Below, piece by piece: positions 47,990 to 57,131 of a DNA stretch of 64,000 nucleotides. The translations under genes and the position numbers were made by a program. The notes beneath the pieces were generated by a model. The model was given only the letters and a program-made list of their open reading frames with translations. It ran no database searches and had not been told where the DNA came from. Source of the DNA: Straminergon stramineum (lineage: Eukaryota; Streptophyta; Bryopsida; Hypnales; Calliergonaceae). Positions within the stretch are counted from its first letter, which is position 1. The number at the start of each line of letters is the position of its first letter. The stretch lies in the NCBI GenBank assembly GCA_963920665.1, contig OY987263.1, forward strand, positions 34,894,547 through 34,958,546. The letters run 5' to 3'.

Positions 47990-48430
47990 AAAATCTCTGA
48001 TCGTAGGGACGGTCTGCCATCCGTTCGATTGGACGAGCTGGCAGCGTCCGCGACAAGCTGGCCGTCAGATCTGGCGGACACTGATCGCCCGATTGTCCTG
48101 CTGATCGGCCGGCCGGCCCGAGGCGGACGAATGACCGTCCACAAAATCGGATGGCCAAGACAAGGCGGACGGCCATCTCGAGGCGGTCGAAATGCGCCCA
48201 AACCATCGGACGACTGCGACAAGGCGGACGGAATGCCGTTCGCATGATCGAACGGCTGTGACGGGGCAGACAGAAGGCCGTTTGCACAATCAGATGGCCA
48301 CGAGGAGGCGATCGAGGAAGAGGCGGACGGAAGGCCGTCCGCATGATCGGACGGCCAAGAGGAGGCGGATGGGGACGAGCCGTCTGTCCCGTATAAGAGG
48401 GGCGGACGACCTGTCCACAATCACTTTTGC
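47990..48430 (+). promoter_or_regulatory. GC island upstream of the kinase-like gene
   Basis: Repeated GGCGGACGGAA / GATCGGACGGCCA / GAGGCGGACGG words. It lies about 170 bp upstream of ATG 48601. Long open frames on both strands here are caused by GC composition and repetition. Confidence 0.55.
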
Positions 48431-48600
48431 CTTGCCCCTTGCGTTTCGCAAGTGTGGAGTGGAGAGCTTGGTGGTTCGTCTTCCATTGGTTCCTCTCCTC
48501 GGGAAGGCGGACGTCTTATTTTGGGGCCCCATTATTGCCATTTTTTGTAGCGAACTTCTAAGTTTTAGTTACAAATTTCGGGTATTAAAAATTTATCACG

Positions 48601-50082
48601 ATGCTAAGATCGAAGAAGGTGACGAAGGGAAAACAAGTGGTACAAGAGGTGGCAAGTAAGAAAATTCCATCCGATGCATGCAAAGCATTCATGACCGAAT
48701 GCATTGCAAAATTCTATGAATCGGAAACCACTGTGTCTCTTGACACAAAATATGTATGATATGGAGAGGAGTGTCCATCCAAATTCAAGGCAGACATGAC
48801 GCATAGAATGTTGAATGCCTTATATGTTCCGCAATGGCAACATGAGACGGAGAAGAGGGGTTTCAACAAATGTTTGGAAAATATGGTGCATGATGCATTG
48901 TGGAACGCTAATGTGGTTCTCGCAAAATACGACAAACAACACCGTGCAAATGATGAAGCCTTTGAGCAAGTCATTCTCAAAGCTCAATTGTTTATTGGGC
49001 GTTGCGCCCCATATGCAAAGAGGCGTAATAGACGAGGGTCATTGGGTTGGTGGACTAGCGCTGAGGGTCTTACTGAATTGGATATGGGTAGACGTCATCT
49101 TATAGCGCTTCCGAACACCGCACAGGTGATTCCCTAAGATGGCTTAATCATGAGGAGAGGATATGCAACAATTCGAAGGGTGAGAATTGAAGGATGTCCA
49201 GGGATAGCTCCATCTTGGGAGTTCGCAACAAAGATATCCAACCACCACAGTACGCAGCCTCAGCTTGCAAAGTTGGAACATCAAAATGAATCAATGGTAG
49301 TGAGGATTCCACATTCAGGAGTCATACAGTTTGTTGCACTTCATGCAAGAACAAATGAAGGGTACTCGTATTGGTGGAATGGTGGAACACTTCGGCAAAT
49401 GTTGAACCTGGATAACGATTATCCAGACAACATATATGTTCGGTTACAGTATTCGAACCCAACAGAGTCAAATGTGACTAAAGCTTTTCATCTCGCTCGG
49501 TTTCGGAAGAAGCGCACCGAGCTTGCTTGGGCATTGGTGCATATCATGAATGCAGTACATGTGTCTGGACATCTACACAATGATATTTCTCCAGACAATA
49601 TCATGTTTCATTTTCCTGATGATGAATCATGTGTCTACATTGGCATTTGCGATTGGGGCATGACTACTGTAGCTACCGAACCAATGAAATCCTTGTATAT
49701 GTTCACATCTGCAAGTGAAATGAACGAAGCTTTAACAAGGAGGTGGTGGATGGATCGAAGCATTGCATATTTGCATAGAAGAGATGCAAATGTAGAAATC
49801 ATTCCACATTTATCACGTGCATGGGAGGAATATGCAATTAGTAAAATAGCTCAAAGGATCAATAAACAATGCATGTTAGAAAACTACAGCAGATTGCAAC
49901 GGGAAACTAATGCAATGGCCATATTTAGCCACCACCAATTGGGAATTGTGTTTCACCAATACTTGGACCGGCTTTGTCAAAGAGGTGATGGTTATCAGGG
50001 TGGTTTGGCCCACATCATCAATCAGTTCACTAGCCAATTCAATTGGCCTATGTCGGATGAACACTTTCGACATTCATATTAG
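48601..50082 (+). pseudogene. Transposon cargo gene: protein-kinase-like, two in-frame stops
   Basis: One frame of 494 codons from ATG 48601 to the stop at 50080-50082, interrupted only by TGA at 48757 and TAA at 49135. The N-terminal part (to about residue 178) is unrecognised, basic, with WWTSAEGLTELDMG near its end. The C-terminal part resembles a protein kinase: Gly-loop-like GYATIRRVRIEG (about 187), FATK with a candidate ATP-binding Lys (about 211), hinge-like GGTLRQML, catalytic loop HLHNDISPDNI (Asp about 328; HRD is HND here, Asn kept), and a metal-binding D-W-G (about 351) in place of DFG. The downstream helices are divergent. A kinase is not expected in a hAT element. Its substrate is unknown, and the stops leave it probably non-functional unless the kinase part starts at ATG 49150. 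Confidence 0.6.
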
Positions 50083-50527
50083 TAATATAGTGCAAGAGTG
50101 TACTATATAGAGTTTTATAAATATTTGATAAATGTAGAACTTTGGATTTATGCATGTAGATTGCTTAGTATATATGCACCCCTAGAGTATGTCAATATAT
50201 GTGAAATTAGACATACATTTTGAATTTTTCAATGTATTTGAATTGTTTTTGAATGAATATCAGTTTTTGACAAATCAAGAATATCTCTTGTTTGAGTGCA
50301 AAGTGAAATATTTCTTCTTGAATGTAGATGGCTATTTAGTTGACAAGCTTGTATGACAAATTGCATGATGTATGATGTGTGGGTGCAAAAGTTTCTAAGC
50401 CCGTTCAATTTCATTTGGAATAAGTCTTGGAAGAAGACCATTTCATTTATGATATGGAATTACTTGGACCTTCTTAGAAGTTGTGTTCCATCAATTTCAT
50501 TGATATTTGAATTATCATGCCGACCCG
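50083..50527. other. 3' flank of the kinase-like gene
   Basis: AT-rich and non-coding up to the nested TTAA-ended element. Confidence 0.5.
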
Positions 50528-51172
50528 TTAACCCCTAAATGCCCAAGGCACCAAATTTTGGTGTTTCGAAAACTTTGAAGTTAAGTAAAACCCAACCAAA
50601 TTGCTATTATTAGTAGTTTGTATTTTTGGAGAATTCTTTTTGAAGTCTAGTTTTAGGATCAAAAAGCCGATCTGAAAAATAAAGGATTATGATTTTTCTA
50701 TAGAAGATTTAGTGCAAGGATGCCCATTGCAATCTTGACTTCCCATAGTGTTGAGGGCTCTTGAAAATGAGCCTCAAATACACTAGATCTTGAAGGCAAA
50801 ATCACATTAGAAATTCATTTTAAAAAATTGTAGAATAGATTTTGGAAAATCGTAAATTGATTGGGGTTGTGCATGCTGGGCCTTATAACCTCATATTTTT
50901 TTAGTGACCAACTTTTTAGAGTTGACATGCAATAAGTGAATTGAAAAATTTTCACAATTTTTACACCCTCATGATCAAACATTATAATCTTTCAATCTAT
51001 AAGTGATACTGTTATGTTTTCTTTTCCTATGTGATCTCTAACATGTCTAGTTTGAATTTGTATGGTTACAATTCAAAAGAAATTGGTACAACTTATGAAA
51101 ATGTTGACTTTTTGTTCAATTTAGATCAAATTTCAAGGAGCTCCAAACACGCCTTGGGCATTTAGGGGTTAA
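50528..51172. mobile_element. TTAA-ended inverted-repeat element, 645 bp (copy 2, nested in hAT)
   Basis: Same length as copy 1 at 6872-7516 and aligned with it in inverted orientation. Ends TTAACCCCTAAATGCCC at both limits. It inserted into the hAT element, so it is younger than that insertion or its progenitor. Confidence 0.8.
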
Positions 51173-51984
51173 AGCAATTGTGGTTTTGTTGTTTTAGTGT
51201 GTATACTTATAATGAATCAACTATGAAGAGACGTAATTAGTAAATTCATCACAAATTTACAATGAAGGATTTTAAAGTAATTTATATAAATGATTTGTTT
51301 GAAAAAGGAAGTTGTATCTTATTCACATGAAATCTTTGGAAGCAAACATGAAGCATGTGACCGTATGTCCGTATTTTTGTAGGCATGTAATTTTGAGATT
51401 AAATTGTTATATGTTGTTTTTTTAAGAGAATTTTCTAGTAGCAAATGATTTTATCAATTCAAACAAAATTCTAACGTGATTCATGAAGTGAAATCGAAAA
51501 ACAAAGAGAGTGATTCAATTTTAGTGTTTTTTCAAAAAGGTCAAGGACTTTAGTACTTTTACAGTACTTGGATTTTTAAAAGCCTTTGGGTTTCCAATTT
51601 AGACCCTCAATTTTTTTTTCATTGCATTGTTTTCATAAAATGAACAAAGGAAAATAGGAAATTAAGCTCTAAATGAATGGGTTACAAACTGTATGTATGT
51701 CCAATATTTTCCTAAACCCGAACCCATAATTAATTTGTTATTTTGAGTACTGGTTCTTTGTATATTTATTAAAAAAATCCTTTGAAATTCTATTGCAGCA
51801 CTTGAAAATGAATTATGAAAATAAATGACTTTTCTCTTTACAAATTTGTAAAGTGCAATGTTCTTTTTGTTCATTGCTAAGGACTCTTAGAAATGAGCAT
51901 GAATTGTACCAAATTTCAAAAATAAAATCGCATTCGAAATTCTCTTAGAATAAAAAAATAAAGATAGAGACTAAATTCGGGGAG
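51173..51984. other. Gene-free right interior of the hAT element
   Basis: AT-rich, with no frame of interest. Leads into the right GC-rich terminus. Confidence 0.5.
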
Positions 51985-52290
51985 TCTTAAGCGGTCGGAC
52001 GGGTTGGCGGACGGTCGGACGGGATGGCGAATGGGCTGCATAAATCACGGACGGGGTCGCGGACGGGTGGACGGGATGGCGAACGGGCTGCAGAAACCGC
52101 AGACGGGATGGCGGACAGGCTATAGAAATCGCGGACAAGGCTGCAAACAGGATGGCGGATGAGCTGCAGAAACTGCGGACGGGGTCGCGGACGGGAAATT
52201 ACCCTAGGGTAAAACTGAAATTTTCCGAATGTCACAGGACGTTCAGGGGGGTCGCGGATGAGGACGCTAGCGGCTGCGTCAAGACGCCCT
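51985..52290. repeat. Right subterminal GC island of the hAT element
   Basis: Direct repeats of GCGGACGGGATGGCGAA-CGGGCTGCAGAAA-CGC-like units (spacing about 30-50 bp) over 250 bp. Then TTACCCTAGGGTAAAA, the counterpart of the left-end palindrome, and the terminal GTCAACCCTG. Confidence 0.75.
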
Positions 52291-52300
52291 GTCAACCCTG

Positions 52301-52308
52301 TGCTAAAC
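52301..52308. repeat. hAT target-site duplication, right
   Basis: TGCTAAAC, the perfect partner of 31558-31565, 20.7 kb away. Confidence 0.9.
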
Positions 52309-55144
52309 CATTATATTCAACATGCTATGACAAATTGAAGAGCCCACCAATTTCACAGCATTTTCAATACCCAAAAGAATTAAAAGAAACTAGATGAATG
52401 AAAAAAAATTGAAAAACATTTTGAAGTACGAGGAAAAAAAATCAAGGAAGACTAGCCTTATAAGAAGATACAAATTAGCATTAGAGGAATGTGAAGGGTG
52501 AAAAAAGGACTACAGATAAAATAAAAAGGCGGGTGGAAAATGTTTTCAAATGTAATGCTCAAGAATTCGGAATGGAAGTTGAAAAAATAAAAAAAAGTGG
52601 GGAAAAATGATGAAGATTCTAAGCAAACGAAGATTAGGCTGTTCCAATAAAATTTTACAAGCTTTTGGCAAACGGTCCATGAATATAAGAAAGGCAAACC
52701 AAAAAAAAGGAAGTACAAAAGAAATAAACCACCCTGAACCTAAAAACAAAATGAAGGATCAAAATTCCATTAATGGAAGTAAATGAATTAGTGGAAAATA
52801 GGTCCTACATACCTTCCTCTTGCATCTCTTCCTTCACTGTTCATACAAGAAGTAAAAGAAGAGTCAAAGGACACGTCAGCCATCTTTTAGCTTGTCATTT
52901 CTCATTCGTAGCTGTCCTAGCCATCTTAGTCATTCTTGAGTCCTATTTCAATCATTTCGTATGTGACTGTGGCCTCCTCATTGGAAATTACAGCGCCTAC
53001 GTCACATAGTTGACGAAGTTCTGAACGGAATGCAGGGGATGAAAAGTAAACCTCCTACGGTCCTCATCCTTCAGTCATGCTAATGATTGCAAAATGACTT
53101 GGGCGTTGTTGGACCTTCATTGTTGGTGCAATTAGAGAGCGCAAGTCATTTTCTAATCACATTTTTCAAGGAATCACGTCTTGCAGTTGCATTTGTGCCC
53201 ATTTTCTTGTATTGAATGGGTCAATTAGACTAAATTATATTGTATGGAATATAGATAGTAAGTTGTTGAATTGGTATAATGGAGCTTAGTGTATTTGGGC
53301 TCAAGTCTATGAGTTTGATACTATCTAATTGACTGAAATAACAAATTACTGAAATATTGAAATATGTGAGTAAATTGAGAGTTTGAGCTAGAGTCTAAGG
53401 TGAAAGGAACCATTGTGATCAATTCAACTTGTGATAATTTGACCATTGTTATGATCTTAGATTTAATATGCAATTGTTTGGAATTTGCTAGATGATGTTT
53501 TAACTTGGTAGAATTCTCGATACCTAAAGGTGAATGGTTAACTAGTTGGTGAGATTGCATTGGTAATTTGACCAGTTTAAGATTGAGAAATCCAAGTGCT
53601 ATTAGATTATTGTTATGTTTGTGAGTGACCATAACTGGTGGAAATTTGAGGGAAGTAAATTAGCGGTCTTAGTGTGTATATTCTTTTGAACTAATAGACT
53701 AGAGTTCTTTTATTGATGAGTGGAATTTTATATGTCCAAGTCAATTATAGATGGAAGTTAATAAGATATGTAATTGGTGAAAGTGTTATTGTGAATGCAC
53801 ATGGATATGGATGGACACTTGATCAATAGGGTCTACTTGACAAATATAAGTTTCATTTAGATTCAATTCGAAGAATTAATTACAGTAATTCGTGGATCCT
53901 AGTATGTTCACAGTCAATTGAGAAATCCTAGTTGTCTATTTTCTTTAGTCAATTTGCTAATCCATTATGAAGGATAATTGAGAGAGCTAGTTGTTGTGGG
54001 ACATGGTATCACAAGTAATTGACAATGTCTAATTTCATTTGTAGTTATGTCAATTATCCAAATAAATCACTTCCGTTTACTGTACATAGTTAATTGAGGA
54101 TGTTGGCCGTGGTAAGATCAAGTCTAATTGATAGAAAACTGGGGAAATTCTACTTGTCAATCCCAAGTAGACATGGTCTAGTTGCAACTAAGATAGCTTG
54201 TGAAGCAAATGGACAGATTCTACTTTGGATTAAATTAAGTTACATGGTTTCATGCTAGAATTATTATACTTGAAATGTGTAATTATGTCAAATCCCATGT
54301 ACAATATATCTAGTAGTTGGGATTTGCCTTTGTTGATAGGAAGTGGTCCAATCAATAGTTTATAATAGTACTTGTCAAGTCGATAGTGGAGTTTGTGGTA
54401 GGTGACAAGTCAATTGAGCATAGTATTTGGATCAAGGCATGGTCATAGGTCCTGTTCCATAGTTGGAAAGTTGTAAATTTGGTACAAATCTAATTGATCC
54501 AACTACTTCCAAGTAACAAAGACTAAGCCTAATTGACCATAAAGGAAGAAGAAGCGAATGGGTTGACATGAAGAATTGATCAAGCCTCGGGAAAAGAATT
54601 AACCCTTCTTTTTAAATATTTATGATTGCACAGAAATAGGGGACCAAATTCTTTTATGAAATAAAATTGTAATTAAATTAATATTGATTAGACTAATGAG
54701 AGAAAATAAAGAGGATTCATGAATAAATGTTATGAAATTCCATAAAATATATCTATGCAATATTATTAAGTGGCTAGAACATGCATAAAGACAAATTGAC
54801 AATTCCCTATAAATTGACTTGAGATTTGACATGAGCCATACACTAGACAAGAGTGTGAACTCATACATGGAGTCTATAATATAGCATTGGGAATTTAAAT
54901 TGTGGAAAATTTTCATTAGAAGTATCTTTTGGGGTCTATTTCTTAAAACAAATCTAAAAACACGAAGATAAATATCCAAAATACAAAAATGAGTGACTTT
55001 AGTCATACAAATGTTACACTTATTGATCTTTCTTTAGGAATTCATCCCCTATACTATATTTCCTTGGGTTTTGTTGAGTAGACAAAATTTACATTACACC
55101 TACCAAGGGCAGGGGCCACCCAACAACTTAGCTTATACAGTGAA
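52309..55144. other. Gene-free; AATTG-rich from about 53230
   Basis: No gene is supported. 53230-54600 carries a high density of AATTGA, CAATTGAG and TAATTGACC words, like the insertions within the copia element, suggesting relics of the same repeat family. Frames here are short. Confidence 0.45.
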
Positions 55145-55660
55145 CTACATACTCTCCTCTTGCCCAAGCTCTTCAATCTTACGCAAAAGCTTCGCCATGT
55201 TCTCATACAAACCACCATCCTCGTAAATCTCCACCACTGACTTCATAATATGAGCATTGACTTGGATGCCGAATTTTGGAAGTTCCTCCAACAACTCCGG
55301 TCCGCCAACTTCGAGTACTATTGCCTCACCTTCCTAAACACCTTCACCATAATGGCCACTAGGATCCAGTCCAACTTTAAACCCAACGCATGGTGTTGCT
55401 CAAACATGTGGATGCACTTGTCTAAGCGATCAACCCATGTAGTTGTATGCATTGATCAAAGTCGTCTAAGTCACAGTGTCAGGGCACAATCGCAAATCTT
55501 TTAGTTCCACCAACAGACGCTCATTGTTGTTGATTTGACCCACCTTCCCATACATGTCCAAGATCATGTTGTACACCACCAAGTTCTGCTTGCACCCATC
55601 TTGCTTCATTGCATCTTAAATCTTACCCACTTTCTCGTATATGTCGATCAAAAATTTGGT
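55145..55660 (-). pseudogene. PPR (pentatricopeptide repeat) protein fragment
   Basis: On the minus strand, LIDIYEKVGKI, QNLVVYNMILDMYGKVGQ, LRLCPDTVT-stop-TTLINAYN and VNAHIMKSVVEIYEDGGLYE follow the 35-residue PPR pattern (V-x-Y-N-x-x-I/L-x-x-Y-x-K-x-G). Stops (for example after DTVT and in the KI-stop-DAMKQDG region) and frameshifts break it. It ends at TAG 55145. Plant PPR proteins bind organelle RNA. This copy is dead and lacks most repeats. Confidence 0.7.
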
Positions 55661-57131
55661 AGCACAAAACAATTTTCTAGCATTTGTTCTTCGATGTCAA
55701 CATTCCCCTATGCTAAAGTTCCCCCCCCCCCAAAAAAAAAATAGATGACATAATTTTTGGGACATAAATCATTTAAATAAATAAAGCAATTTGAAAAAAG
55801 AAGAAGTGTAAAGAGGGAAAATTATTTTAAGAAATTTTTAGCCTTATTTTCTAGGAAATGAAGTATTTGGTAGAAGAGTGTCAAAACTATGAACTACATA
55901 CAATACTCATACCTCAACATTGTGTGATTAGAGGAGGTAATTGTAAAACCAACCATGACCTCAATTCCATCTAAATTTGTAGTGAATGCTTTCATCCTAA
56001 AATACTAATCTAGAATTGTTCAAGAAATCTTATTGTTGGAGCAACCCAAAATAAGAGATGTTGAATGGCCTTAGATTGACATTTTAGAATAGCATGCCCA
56101 TGCACCTAGATTTGGACACATCAAATTGGGTCATTTGCTTAAAAAAATCCAAGAACACTCATTGGAAGTCAAACTATTTTACAAGACCTTTCTTTTTCAT
56201 ACAATTTCTCAAGATGAACATACGCACTTTTGTTCTACATAAAAGGATTCTTTGTCATCCATCAAGCACTTAGTATCCATAGAGTTATTCTAGGGTTAAT
56301 GTATCATTCCCTACATGTTTGATATCTATGATGGATCTTTTGCCCCTATGATGGATCTTTTGCCCCTATGATGGACTAATTTCCCTTATACTTCAAATTA
56401 AGGTAGTTTGGTCTAATAGCAATCATACTCTAATTATAGCAAATGTAATAGAGGAATAGTTTGCTTACTTCAATGTAACAATAGTGTGCATTTGAGGAGG
56501 TGGCCACTTTAGTGACCATTGTGTTTCAACTTCAAAAATTCATAAGTAATTCCACAAAGTAATTTCACAAAGGTCCAAAATATATGAAACAACTCCTGTT
56601 AAATGCCAATTCCATTTTCCTTCCTATGAGTTTTCAATGAGTTCAGCTTCCCCCCAAAAGGGTCTTAAGAGCAGGCGTCCTTACACAGGTATTAGTCCAA
56701 ATCCATGGCTTTTATTGAAAATAGACAAATTACAATTGAGACAATCTCAAGAGCTAAAGAGAAAATGATCCCCAGATTGCTCTATAAAATAAGGCGTCCA
56801 GCGATTCAACAACAGTACCGTAGTCAATTCTTCTTCCAAGTTGCAATTCGAAGTCACAGATCTTCACAAATGTTCAGATCTAGAATACCGCAAGAATGTT
56901 TGGAGGGCACAGCACCTTTCCAATCGAGTTCAAACTCTTTCGTAAACACTAAACGTTTACACTAAAATGAATTGAATAGCCGGTGGCAGGTACAGCCGCA
57001 CAAGTCATGCCAGACTACATACAACTGTTAGAGATATCCGTGAAGTAGCGCAAACACGGTACGAGGTCTGCATGGTGGAAAACTCTGCGTGGAACTCCGC
57101 ATTAAACTCCCCAGGTACTTAACAGATATCT
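55661..57131. other. Gene-free interval and MetRS 3' UTR
   Basis: It holds a poly-C/poly-A run (about 55720-55741), a 20-bp tandem repeat (separate entry), and a patch near 56226-56300 resembling the interior of the TTAA MITE at 15589. From about 56690 the composition is less AT-rich and is probably the 3' UTR of the synthetase on the minus strand. Confidence 0.45.
56327..56375. repeat. 20-bp tandem repeat, 2.4 copies
   Basis: The unit TATGATGGATCTTTTGCCCC is repeated exactly at 56327 and 56347, with a partial third copy. Confidence 0.95.

Larger units (their letters stand above)
31566..52300. mobile_element. Giant multi-gene hAT transposon (20.7 kb)
   Basis: The left terminus CAGGGTTGAC (31566-31575) and the right terminus GTCAACCCTG (52291-52300) are exact inverted repeats. 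The flanking 8 bp TGCTAAAC are identical on both sides. Eight-base duplications and CAGGG-type ends are hAT hallmarks. Both ends also share, further in, CGTCC words and a palindromic TTTACCCTRGGTAA block about 110 bp from each tip. Inside lies a BED/DUF659/hAT-C transposase pseudogene (-), a RING gene (-), a Cys/His gene (+) and a kinase-like gene (+), arranged two leftward and two rightward. Ordinary autonomous hATs are a few kilobases with one main gene. A later TTAA-ended element (645 bp) is nested at 50528. The element is probably inactive because its transposase has several stops. Confidence 0.85.

Noticed and set aside
47968..48659. Frames of 150 codons on both strands
   Set aside because: Same GC-island artefact. 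The real gene starts at 48601 in another context.
31566..52300. Integrated large DNA virus or Helitron
   Set aside because: Kinase and RING genes recall viruses, but there are no viral core genes. The ends are hAT inverted repeats with an 8-bp duplication, which Helitrons lack.
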